Origin: CAZBDU01 sp964490725
GTDB lineage: Bacteria > Spirochaetota > Spirochaetia > SZUA-6 > DRHE01
Reading direction: 5' to 3'
Assembly (NCBI GenBank): GCA_964490725.1
Contig: CAZBDU010000012.1
Span: 28,665 to 92,664, forward strand
Length of the DNA stretch: 64,000 nt
A program made the translations under genes and the position numbers. Of this stretch, positions 50,155-58,188 are shown piece by piece. Under the pieces are notes generated by a model. The model was given only the letters and a program-made list of their open reading frames with translations. It ran no database searches and had not been told where the DNA came from. Numbering within the stretch: position 1 is the first letter of the stretch; every line of letters begins with the position of its first letter.

Positions 50155-51040
50155 AGCGTACCACCCTGAACTGGATCAGGATCACGATCAGGATGAAGGC
50201 CAGCAGCACCATCGCCTCGGCGCTGGCGTAACCCATCTTGTAGAAGTTGAACCCGTTGCGGTAGATCTCCCAGACCAGCACCTTGACCTCGTAGGAGGGG
50301 GAGCCTTGAGCCTCCGAGGAGATCACGTAGGCCACAGTGAAGGTGTGGAAGAACTGGATCACCGCCATGATGAGGCTGAAGAGGATGATGGGCTTCAACA
50401 GCGGCAGAGTGATGTAGCGGAACTGCTTGCTCTCGTTGGCGCCATCGATGCGCGCGGCCTCGTAGTAGATGGTCGGGATGTTCCTGAGGCCCACCGAGTA
50501 GATGATCATGTAGTAGCCCAGGGTCTTCCAGATCATCACGATGATGATGGCGATGATGGCGTAGTCCGGGCTCTGGAGCCATGACTGGGTGGGAAGCCCC
50601 AGGGCCGAAAGGATGTGGTTGATCATCCCGTAGCGGGTGTCGTACAGCCAGCGCCAGATGACGGTAGCCGGCACCCAGGGGGTGATCACCGGGATGAAGT
50701 AGATCATCTCGTAGAACGGCGAGGCGCGCTCGATGCGCCTCAGGAGGACCGCGAACAGCAGCGCGATCGAAAGCGTCACCAGCACGCAGGATCCGGTGAT
50801 GATCACGGTGTTGCTGAACGCCTTGATGAAGTTCGGGTCCTGCACCATGGTGAGGTAGTTCTGCAAGCCCACGAAGTTGGGCTTCGGCACCACCAGGGAG
50901 TAGTTGGTGAGGGAGAAGTAGGCGGTGCGAATGATCGGGATGATGCGGATGAAGGCGAACAGGGCCACCACCGGCCCCAGGGTGCAGAGCACGAACAGCA
51001 GATGGTTCTTGCGGGCGTAGCTGGCGAATCGATTCATCAT
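50138..51040 (-). CDS. CUT1-family sugar ABC transporter permease (MalF type)
   Basis: A 300-residue permease from ATG 51040 with six helices and the EAA loop EAARIDGANESKQFRYITLP. ITPWVPATVIWRWLYD is typical of UgpA/LacF-type permeases. It follows the binding-protein gene after 63 bp containing a perfect inverted repeat. Together with the MalG-type permease it forms the channel for an oligosaccharide or sugar derivative. Confidence 0.93.
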   Translation of the reverse strand: MMNRFASYARKNHLLFVLCTLGPVVALFAFIRIIPIIRTAYFSLTNYSLVVPKPNFVGLQNYLTMVQDPNFIKAFSNTVIITGSCVLVTLSIALLFAVLLRRIERASPFYEMIYFIPVITPWVPATVIWRWLYDTRYGMINHILSALGLPTQSWLQSPDYAIIAIIIVMIWKTLGYYMIIYSVGLRNIPTIYYEAARIDGANESKQFRYITLPLLKPIILFSLIMAVIQFFHTFTVAYVISSEAQGSPSYEVKVLVWEIYRNGFNFYKMGYASAEAMVLLAFILIVILIQFRVVRYDVVD

Positions 51041-51051
51041 AGCTGAAAGCG

Positions 51052-51081
51052 ACGCCGGGGACGACGGCTCGCCCCCGGCGT
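51052..51081 (-). repeat. Inverted repeat between CUT1 binding-protein and permease genes
   Basis: ACGCCGGGG (51052-51060) and CCCCGGCGT (51073-51081): a perfect 9-bp stem with a 12-base loop and no T-run. It occupies the same place as the hairpins in the other three ABC operons of the window. Confidence 0.75.
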
Positions 51082-51103
51082 TCCGATGCAATATCCGGAG
51101 GGT

Positions 51104-52426
51104 CTACTCGCCGTACTCGTTGTTGGACTTCAGGATGCTGTTGGCCAGATCGTTGGCCTTCTTCATCACCGCGCGGCTTCCCGCCATGTTGTTCAGCAGG
51201 CTGGCGTCACGGTAGGCCTCCTGGATGACCTCGCCCGCCCGGGTCCACAGCTCCGTGTAGCTGGAGGCGGTGGACTCGAAGTAGATCTCCGCCCCCGAAG
51301 GGATCTCGATGAACTTCTTGAAGCGAGGCTCCTCCTTGAGGATGTCCGAGTAGTCCAGGTCGCGCCGGGAGGGGATCCAGCCGGAGTCCCGGAACAGGAT
51401 GTCCATCACGTCCTTGCGCTGCATCACCTGGGTGAACGCCCAGGCCGCGTTCTTCTGCTTCCCCGACTCTGGAACGCAGGCGTTCACAAGCCAGTCGTAG
51501 ATCCGCCAGTACTTGTCCCGGGGCTGGTAGGCCACGTCGTAGTTGATGTTCGGACCGTTGGCCTTCATGAAGGGGATCACCCAGGACTCGCGCATGAAGG
51601 TGGCCACCTCCCCGGCGGCGAACCCGTCTGCGTCGTGCTTCAGCGCCCAGTCGTCGCTCTTGTCCGGACCGTGCAGGAGCTTGATGTGCCACTGCAGCGC
51701 CTCGGCGGACTCCGGGTTGTCCATGTTGGCATGCCAGGTGCCGGGTTTCTGCCCCGCCACCACCACGTCGGAGCCCAGCAGCTGGTTGGTGATGAACGCC
51801 CACTTCTGGGTCCCCCCGGTGGGCCCGGTGAGCCGGATGGAGTAGCCGGCCCGGGTCAGGGTGCCGCTGGCGTTGCGCTTGCGGGTCTTGACGGCGGTGT
51901 TGTACAGCTCGGTCACCGTCTGGGGCGGGGTGCCGATCCCGGCCTCGGCCAGGTAATCCTTGTTGTAGAACAGCGCCGGCCCGCCGCCGAAGAAGGGCAT
52001 TCCCACCACCGCGCCGTTGTAGGACGCGTAGCCCGGAACCACCTCCAGAAAGCGTCCCGGCTTGTTCACCCACTCCGACACGGCGGCGGGGGCCTTGGAG
52101 AGGATGTTGGCCTTGGCGTAGCGCTCGGTCAGGGAGTGGTCCATGACGATCACGTCCGCCGCCTGCCCCACCGGGGCGGTGGCCGCCACCTTGGCCTCGA
52201 AATCCCGCAGGTCGAACACCAGCGCCTCCACCTTGGCGCCGGGGTTCTCCTGCTGGAAGATGTCGACCGCCTTGGCCAGCGGCGCCTGCAGCTCCGTGAA
52301 GCATCCCCACACGGTCAGCTCCGCCTTGCTCAGATCAGCGGCCGCAGCCCCTTCCTGCTTGCCCCCGGCGAACAGCAGCGGCGCCAGAACGGCCAGCAGG
52401 ACCAGCATCGCTAGAATCTTTTTCAT
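51104..52426 (-). CDS. CUT1-family extracellular solute-binding protein
   Basis: A 440-residue SBP_bac_1 protein. The signal peptide MKKILAMLVLLAVLAPLLFA is followed by GGKQEGAA, the spirochaete-like mature start. The domain begins ELTVWGCFTELQAPLAKAVD; later FMRESWVIPFMKANG is typical. RBS aggagg before ATG 52426, with a perfect promoter 30 bp further upstream (52455-52483). It binds an oligosaccharide or sugar derivative for the two CUT1 permeases. Confidence 0.94.
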   Translation of the reverse strand: MKKILAMLVLLAVLAPLLFAGGKQEGAAAADLSKAELTVWGCFTELQAPLAKAVDIFQQENPGAKVEALVFDLRDFEAKVAATAPVGQAADVIVMDHSLTERYAKANILSKAPAAVSEWVNKPGRFLEVVPGYASYNGAVVGMPFFGGGPALFYNKDYLAEAGIGTPPQTVTELYNTAVKTRKRNASGTLTRAGYSIRLTGPTGGTQKWAFITNQLLGSDVVVAGQKPGTWHANMDNPESAEALQWHIKLLHGPDKSDDWALKHDADGFAAGEVATFMRESWVIPFMKANGPNINYDVAYQPRDKYWRIYDWLVNACVPESGKQKNAAWAFTQVMQRKDVMDILFRDSGWIPSRRDLDYSDILKEEPRFKKFIEIPSGAEIYFESTASSYTELWTRAGEVIQEAYRDASLLNNMAGSRAVMKKANDLANSILKSNNEYGE

Positions 52427-52454
52427 AATTCCTCCTGAAGCGTCTCTGCCCTGC

Positions 52455-52483
52455 ATTGTAGGCGCCTGCTCCAGTCCTGTCAA
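52455..52483 (-). promoter_or_regulatory. Strong promoter upstream of the CUT1 binding-protein gene
   Basis: On the minus strand TTGACA (52483-52478), 17-base spacer, TACAAT (52460-52455). Predicted start about 52448, giving a ~20-base leader with the RBS. It separates the transporter genes from the UroD-family genes upstream and can give the binding protein its own high expression. Confidence 0.8.
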
Positions 52484-52499
52484 ACCGGCTGCCGGGCTC

Positions 52500-53669
52500 T
52501 CAGTAGCTTCTGCCTTTTTCGAACTCCTCCACCATGGCCATGAAGTTCTCGGTGCGCGTTCCCACTGCGATGGAGTGAGTGGAGCCGAAGATGTACCGGC
52601 CCCCTTCGCGGTAGGCATCCAGGGCGCTTCGCACCTCACGGCGCACTTCCGCGGGGCCGGCGGAGACCAGCAGCTCCACGCTCACCCCGCCCCAGGGGAC
52701 CAGGGCGCGGCCGTACTCGGCCTTGATGCGCCCCAGGTCCATCCCGGCGCTGCGCTGGACCGACTGATAGGCGTCGTAGCCGGCCTCCGCGAACATCGGC
52801 AGCAGCTTGTTGTTGTTCCCGCAGGCGTGCTTCATCACCGGCAGGCCCAGACGGTGGACGTTGGCCACCCGCTCCTTGATGGCCGGCAGCGCGAACTCCC
52901 GGAACATCTCCGGGGAGATGATCGGCCCCCGGGTGCTGGCAAAGTCCTGTCCCCAGCCCACGGCGTCCTGGCCGGGCCGGATGAAGCACCGGTCCATCCG
53001 GTTTCCCCGGGCCACCGCCTGCCGCACCGCGGCCTTCACCGCCTGCGGGTTGTCCAGGAACTGCATGAGGCCGAAGGCCAGCCCGCCGCCGCCTTCCTCG
53101 AAGGAGCCCCCCAGGAGGAGGATCCCCACCTCCTCCCCGGAGGGACCCATCAGGAAACGCTCCCCGCCGAAGGCCTCGATGAAGGCGTCCACCACCTCGA
53201 AGCAGCTTTCCTCGGGCGGCTCGATCTCCGGCTCGCCCGCGAAATCCTCGCTCCGGTATTCCCGCCGCCCCGCTGCGGGGTCATAGACCTTGGTCAGGTC
53301 CGCGGTCGCCTGCGAGTACTTGTACACGGTGCCGTCGCGGAGCTCCCAGGTGTTCCCGTCGATCCTGCGGGGCTTCTCGAAGGGAGCGTCCTTCGGCGGC
53401 GCCAGCCCCGAGGCCATGGCGCCGATGTTGATGATGTCGAAGCAGTCCATCTTGCGGAAGAACTCCAGGCCGTCTTCCTTCCAGCTCTGCACGACCTCGT
53501 CCCTCCGGCCCTCCCAGAGCGCCAGCTGCGAACGGGCCTTGGCCCGGTAGAAGGTCTTCCGCCCGATCACCGCCTCCACCGTGTCGAAGTCCACGGCCCA
53601 CTCCCCCCAGGGGACTTTGTCGGGAACCCTGCCCGCCAGCACCGCCTGCACGCGTTCCTTGGAGGTCAT
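52500..53669 (-). CDS. UroD/MtaA-family protein with HxC zinc motif
   Basis: A 389-residue UroD-fold protein. MTSKERVQAVLAGRVPDKVP is the usual start of this group, and VMKHACGNNNKLLPMFAE carries the His-x-Cys of MtaA-type methyltransferases, whose zinc activates a thiol acceptor. The second half has GYDAYQSVQ. ATG 53669 overlaps the stop of the UroD-family gene upstream as ATGA. A methyltransferase working with a corrinoid protein is plausible; heme synthesis is unlikely. Confidence 0.87.
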   Translation of the reverse strand: MTSKERVQAVLAGRVPDKVPWGEWAVDFDTVEAVIGRKTFYRAKARSQLALWEGRRDEVVQSWKEDGLEFFRKMDCFDIINIGAMASGLAPPKDAPFEKPRRIDGNTWELRDGTVYKYSQATADLTKVYDPAAGRREYRSEDFAGEPEIEPPEESCFEVVDAFIEAFGGERFLMGPSGEEVGILLLGGSFEEGGGGLAFGLMQFLDNPQAVKAAVRQAVARGNRMDRCFIRPGQDAVGWGQDFASTRGPIISPEMFREFALPAIKERVANVHRLGLPVMKHACGNNNKLLPMFAEAGYDAYQSVQRSAGMDLGRIKAEYGRALVPWGGVSVELLVSAGPAEVRREVRSALDAYREGGRYIFGSTHSIAVGTRTENFMAMVEEFEKGRSY

Positions 53670-54769
53670 GGCCGGCCCAGCGTGCGGTAGTCGAAGTCCC
53701 GCACCGTCTCGTAGATGGCCAGGATGTTCTCCAGGGGAGCGTCGAAGGGGATGCTGTTCTCCGGGCTCACCACCAGGGCCCCGTCGTAGCCCACGGTGCG
53801 CACGCGCAGGGCCACCTCCTCCCGCACGTCCCGCACCGACCCGCGGGGGACGGTATCCTGCACGGAGATGGTGCCGTGGAACAGCAGCCGCTTCCCGTAG
53901 TCTCTCTTGATCGCCGCCGGGTCCATGCAGGCCGATTGGACCGGGTTGAGGATGTCCACCCCGCAGTCGGCCAGCAGAGGGATCACCGCCTCCAGGTCCC
54001 CGTCGCTGTGGTAGAGGATCTTCACCTGCCGGCCGGCGCTCCTGGTCTCTCCGATCAGGCGGGCCAGGCGCGGGGCCTCGTAGCGGGCGAACATCTCCGG
54101 GGAGTACAGCATCCCTCTCTGCCCGGCGATGTCCCCCACCAGCGCCACCACGTCGTAGCCGGCCCGGGCGGCCAGCACCGCCTTCTCGGTCTGGGCCTCG
54201 TAGAGCAGATCGTACAGCGCCTCCACCATCGCCGGGTTCAAGGCCATCTGGATCAGAAAGTGCTCGTAGCCGCAGAGGTGGCGGGCCAGCTTGAAGGGAA
54301 ACTCGATCTCCGTGACGGTGACCAGATCGCGGAAGGGCTCCAGGCCGGCGGATACCTCGGCGGCCGCGGGAAGGACGGCCTGGGGCGGGGACCAGCCCTG
54401 CAGGCTGTCCCTGCCCGCCAGGGGGCCGTCCAGCCACTGCAGGTACTTGCCGTCCTCCCCCACCCGCTGCAACGTGCCCCAGTGGTCCTCGAAGGTCCTC
54501 GGGTCGTGGAAGATGTAGCGCTCCCCCGCCCCTGGGGCATCCCCGGAAAGCTGCCTCTTCGCCCTCTGCCGGAACTCCGGGTAGTCCACGGGGAGGGCAA
54601 TCCAGCGGAAGTCGACGCCCAGCCGCTGCAGGACCTCCTCGAAGCTGTCCACCTGGAAGTGGCCCTGCAGGAGCCGGATCGTTTCCGCCCGCGGCCAGAT
54701 CAGGTCCGTGGGAAGGCGGTCCGGCAGGCGATGGTCCAGGGAGGCGGCAAAGCGCTCGCGGGAGGTCAT
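53666..54769 (-). CDS. UroD-family protein with HSD motif
   Basis: A 367-residue UroD-fold protein: MTSRERFAASLDHRLPDRLP at the N-terminus and ILYHSDGDLEAVIPLLADCG followed by GVDILNPVQ. It belongs to the same subgroup as the product at 19961-21172 and lacks the HxC zinc motif of its immediate neighbour. Coupled by 4-base overlaps to the genes on both sides, so it is part of a tight four-gene unit. Confidence 0.87.
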   Translation of the reverse strand: MTSRERFAASLDHRLPDRLPTDLIWPRAETIRLLQGHFQVDSFEEVLQRLGVDFRWIALPVDYPEFRQRAKRQLSGDAPGAGERYIFHDPRTFEDHWGTLQRVGEDGKYLQWLDGPLAGRDSLQGWSPPQAVLPAAAEVSAGLEPFRDLVTVTEIEFPFKLARHLCGYEHFLIQMALNPAMVEALYDLLYEAQTEKAVLAARAGYDVVALVGDIAGQRGMLYSPEMFARYEAPRLARLIGETRSAGRQVKILYHSDGDLEAVIPLLADCGVDILNPVQSACMDPAAIKRDYGKRLLFHGTISVQDTVPRGSVRDVREEVALRVRTVGYDGALVVSPENSIPFDAPLENILAIYETVRDFDYRTLGRP

Positions 54770-55557
54770 GGGCCGTCCGCCGGCTGCCGGACCTCGTGAT
54801 GGCGCTCCTCGATGTAGGACATGTCCCGGCGGCTGCGAAAGAAATCCATCCACACGTAGTGAAGCAGGTCTCCTTCCTCCACGCTCACCCCATGCAGGGA
54901 GCCCAGCGGGATGTGCAGCAGCGTGTCCTCCCCGAAGGCAACCTCCGCCTCGTCGGCGCGGAGACGGCAGCGGTTTCCCGGCAGGCCGTAGAAGAGCTGC
55001 TCCAGCACGGGGTGGCAGTGCGCCTCCACGCGGTCCGGCCCGGCGGTCTCAACCGAGCCGATGGTGAGCCGCGGCACCACCCCCACGGGCAGCAGAGTCC
55101 GGTTGAGTGTCTTGGGGCTCTTGATCTCCTCCCGGTAGAAGGACGCCTCCGCGTAGGGCAGGTAGTGGACCGTCGGGGAGGAGAGCCGGCCGCTCGCTTG
55201 CGCCTCCTCCGGGGCCAGCTCCATGAGGATCTCCAGGAGCTCCAGCCTCCCCCTTTCCGCCGTCACCGCAAGCGAGGCGGCGGGGGTCACGGCCAGCAGA
55301 GCCAGGGGGGAGACCGCTCGCTTGCCGGCTCCCCGGATCTCCGCCGTCCCGCTCCCGCGGACGAAGAGCACCACCCTGGCCGCCCCGGAGCGCTCCCCGG
55401 CGCGGTGGCTGCCCCTTTCCGGCACCACCACGTAGCGGGTGTCCACCCCGTCGATTTCCCCGGGCAGGAGCCTCTTCGTGCCGGCCGGAAGGCTCCCGCT
55501 CGGCAGCCTCTCGCTTCTTATGGGTCCTGCCGTGTGCCTACCCTCCCTTCGCTCCAC
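54766..55557 (-). CDS. Two-domain cupin (bicupin) protein
   Basis: A 263-residue protein with two cupin-like halves. The C-terminal half has the clear metal motif AHCHPVLEQLFYGLPG and HIPLGSLHGVSVEEG; the N-terminal half is degenerate (VVLFVRGSGTAEIRG without His ligands). The GTG start has RBS ggagg and lies inside the 3' end of the CoA-transferase gene, a 40-base overlap. No helix-turn-helix is present. It may be an isomerase or a ligand-binding accessory protein of the UroD pair. Confidence 0.78.
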   Translation of the reverse strand: MERREGRHTAGPIRSERLPSGSLPAGTKRLLPGEIDGVDTRYVVVPERGSHRAGERSGAARVVLFVRGSGTAEIRGAGKRAVSPLALLAVTPAASLAVTAERGRLELLEILMELAPEEAQASGRLSSPTVHYLPYAEASFYREEIKSPKTLNRTLLPVGVVPRLTIGSVETAGPDRVEAHCHPVLEQLFYGLPGNRCRLRADEAEVAFGEDTLLHIPLGSLHGVSVEEGDLLHYVWMDFFRSRRDMSYIEERHHEVRQPADGP

Positions 55558-57107
55558 CTCTCCTCCCGGTCCAGGCGCATGGGCCCTTCCGCGAAGATGC
55601 GGGGATCCATCGCGGCCAGGTCCGGCGAGACCGCCGGTTCGAACTCCATCTGGGCCGCCACCTGCCGCTCCGGATCGATTCCCGGCGCCACCTCGATCAG
55701 CTCCAGGGCCTCCGCCCCGAGGCGGAACACCGCCCGCTCGGTGACGTACAACACCCTGTGTCCCAGGCGGCGGGCATACTCCCCGCTGAAGGTGACCTGC
55801 TGCACGCGGCTCACCAGCTTGCGGCTGCGCCCCTCCCGGAGGATGGACAACCGCCCGTCGCGGATCTCAACCTGAAGCCCCCCCGCGGTGAAGGTGCCGC
55901 AGAAAACCATGGTCCTGGCGTTCTGGGAGATGTCGATGAAACCGCCGCAGCCGGGCATCCTGTCGCCGAAGCGGCTAACGTTGACGTTTCCCGACGCATC
56001 CACCTGCGCCATGCCCAGGAAAGCCATGTCCAGCCCGCCGCCGTGGTAGAAATCGAACTGGTAGGGGGCGTCGACGATGGCCTGGGGGTTGAATCCCGCC
56101 CCGAAGATGGCGCCCTTGGCGGGAACTCCCCCCACCACCCCCTGCTCGATGGTGAACACCAGCCGCTCGGAGAGCCCCTCCTCGGCGACGACGTTGGCGA
56201 TCCCGTCGGCGATCCCGAAGCCCAGGTTGACCACGTTCCCGGGCCCCAGCTCCAGGGCCGCGCGGCGGGCCACGATCGTGCGAACGTCCAGGGGCAGGGG
56301 GTCGATGGCTCCCAGGGGGGTGCGAAGCTCCCCGGAGAAGGAGGGATTGTACTCCCCCTCGTAGGTCTGCCACTGCCCGGGGTCCACCACGACCGCGTCC
56401 ACCAGGAACCCGGGCACCTTCACCATCCGGGCCGGCAGGCTGCCTCGCGCCGCCAGCCGCTTCACCTGGGCAATCACCTTGCCGCCGCTGTTGTGGGCGG
56501 CCAGCGCCGCGGAGAGAATGTCCAGGTTGGCCGCCTCCTGCTCCACGGTGATGCTTCCCTCCTCGTCTGCGGTGGTGCCCCGCAGAATCACCGCGTCTAT
56601 GGGAAAGGAACGGTAGAAGAGCCTGTCCTGGCCGTCCAGCTGAATGAGCTCCACCAGCCCTTCTGCGGCCGAGCGGTTCAGGCGTCCCCCTTCCAGGCGC
56701 GGGTCTATGAAGGTGTTGAGCCCCACCGTGGTGACCAGCCCGCTTCTGCCCCCGGCGATCTCCCGCGTCAGCAGGGACAGCACCCCCTGGGGCAGGTTGT
56801 AGGCCTCGATCTTCTCCTCCTGGGCCATCCTGACCAGCGTCGGGGACCACCCCCAGTGGCCGCCGATCACTCGCCGGACCATGCCGTCGTGCGCGAAGTG
56901 GTTCAGCCCCTTCGAGGCCCCGTCGCCGATCCCGGTGATGTGCACCAGGCACAGCTCTCTGGGCCTGCCGGTCTCCAGGAAGCACTCCTCCAGGGCCGCG
57001 TAGCAGTGCTCGGCGTCCATGATCCCGCCGCCGGAGCCGGTGAGAAGCAGAGTGCCTCCGTCCCTGATCAGCCGGCAGGCCTCCCTGGCGCTCATGACCT
57101 TGCTCAT
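55518..57107 (-). CDS. Acyl-CoA:acetate/propionate CoA-transferase family protein
   Basis: A 529-residue fused CoA-transferase (YdiF/propionate CoA-transferase type). The N-terminal half begins MSAREACRLIRDGGTLLLTGSGGG; the C-terminal half contains the catalytic Glu in VFTIEQGVVGGVP (~residue 330) and MPGCGGFIDISQNA. It would move CoA between short acyl groups. The stop lies within the bicupin gene, and its start overlaps the class IV aminotransferase gene by 4 bases. Confidence 0.92.
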   Translation of the reverse strand: MSKVMSAREACRLIRDGGTLLLTGSGGGIMDAEHCYAALEECFLETGRPRELCLVHITGIGDGASKGLNHFAHDGMVRRVIGGHWGWSPTLVRMAQEEKIEAYNLPQGVLSLLTREIAGGRSGLVTTVGLNTFIDPRLEGGRLNRSAAEGLVELIQLDGQDRLFYRSFPIDAVILRGTTADEEGSITVEQEAANLDILSAALAAHNSGGKVIAQVKRLAARGSLPARMVKVPGFLVDAVVVDPGQWQTYEGEYNPSFSGELRTPLGAIDPLPLDVRTIVARRAALELGPGNVVNLGFGIADGIANVVAEEGLSERLVFTIEQGVVGGVPAKGAIFGAGFNPQAIVDAPYQFDFYHGGGLDMAFLGMAQVDASGNVNVSRFGDRMPGCGGFIDISQNARTMVFCGTFTAGGLQVEIRDGRLSILREGRSRKLVSRVQQVTFSGEYARRLGHRVLYVTERAVFRLGAEALELIEVAPGIDPERQVAAQMEFEPAVSPDLAAMDPRIFAEGPMRLDREERWSEGRVGTRQDP

Positions 57108-58027
57108 GCAGATCTGTTCTCCAGATGACTCAACGCCTGTGCTGCGATGTCCACCCCCACCCTCTCACCCCAGCGCCGAAGCAGGCGCATGGTGACGGGC
57201 CCGGGAGCCCCTCCGGAAAGCGGCAGCCCGTCCACCCGGGTGATGGGGATGATACAGCGGCTGGTGGTGGTGAAGAAAGCCTCCTCCGCGTTGTACAGGT
57301 CGTAGGGCTGGAAGTCCCGCTCCTGGTTTCCCATCCCCAGCTCCGCGGCCAGCTCCAGCACCGTCTGCCTGCTGATGCCGCGGAGGATGCTGCGATCCGT
57401 GGGGGTGACCACGGCACCGTCCCTCACCATCATGACGTTCATGCCGCAGCCCTCGCTGACGTTTCCCTGCAGGTCCAGCAGGATCGGCAGCGCTCCCGGC
57501 TCCAACCGTGCGGCTTCCAGCTGCGCCAGCTGCAGGTTGATCCTGCTCAGGACCTTCACCTTGGGGTCCACGCACTCCGGCGGGGTACGGCGTATGGAGG
57601 TGATCACCGCGGAGACCCCCTCGCGGTAGCAGCGCGCCCAGCGGGCAAAGGGCAGGGGCACGCAGTAGACCGCCACGGTGGGGGTCTCCGAGGACACGGG
57701 CCAGGTCCCCCCGTGGAAGACGGTGTGCCCGATCCAGAAGTCGCCGTTCTCGCCGCGCAGGCTCTCGTTCAACCCCAGCACCTGCAGGGTGATCCTCTCC
57801 ACCTCCTCCGGCGAGAGCCCGAGATCGATGCGCACGTAGCGCAGCGAGCGGAGCAGGCGATGGATGTGCTCCGGAAGCTTGAAGGGCCTGCCGGCGAAGG
57901 TGCGGGTCATCTCGAAGACCCCGAAGCCCTCCTGCAGCCCGAAGCTCAGCAAGGGCAGCCCCGCCTTGCTCTGGGGGAGAATCTCCCCGTTCAGGTAGAC
58001 CTGGTGCTCTCTCGCCTCGCCCGCCAT
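57104..58027 (-). CDS. Class IV PLP-dependent aminotransferase (BCAT/D-amino acid type)
   Basis: A 307-residue fold-type IV enzyme. It starts MAGEAREHQVYLNGEILPQS; the PLP Lys lies in PKVKVLSRINLQL (~residue 158) and the Glu that contacts PLP in GNVSEGCGMNVMMV. DRSILRGISRQTVLELA completes the pattern. It could be a branched-chain, D-alanine or aminodeoxychorismate-lyase-type enzyme. First gene of the minus-strand run ending at 46676. No promoter was recognised upstream, although the plus-strand promoter at 58113-58140 is close by. Confidence 0.9.
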   Translation of the reverse strand: MAGEAREHQVYLNGEILPQSKAGLPLLSFGLQEGFGVFEMTRTFAGRPFKLPEHIHRLLRSLRYVRIDLGLSPEEVERITLQVLGLNESLRGENGDFWIGHTVFHGGTWPVSSETPTVAVYCVPLPFARWARCYREGVSAVITSIRRTPPECVDPKVKVLSRINLQLAQLEAARLEPGALPILLDLQGNVSEGCGMNVMMVRDGAVVTPTDRSILRGISRQTVLELAAELGMGNQERDFQPYDLYNAEEAFFTTTSRCIIPITRVDGLPLSGGAPGPVTMRLLRRWGERVGVDIAAQALSHLENRSA

Positions 58028-58112
58028 CTGCCGCCTCCTTGCCTCCGGTTGGCCTCATTCTAACCCGAAGCGGCGATCTTCGCAGCGTCTCCGGGGCACT
58101 CCCTCCTGCCGG

Positions 58113-58140
58113 TTGACAGCAGGCACCCGCACCGTACAAT
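58113..58140 (+). promoter_or_regulatory. Strong sigma-70 promoter of the second FGGY kinase
   Basis: TTGACA (58113-58118), 16-base spacer, TACAAT (58135-58140), with a ~40-base leader and RBS caggaagg before GTG 58189. Confidence 0.8.
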
Positions 58141-58188
58141 AGGGCTCGAAAACGGCCCCGGCTCCCGGGGTCGGACAGGAAGGAACTC

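Noticed and set aside
52500..54769. Heme biosynthesis (HemE) for the UroD-family genes
   Set aside because: No other heme genes are near, the HemE N-terminal substrate Arg motif is absent, and the context is catabolic.
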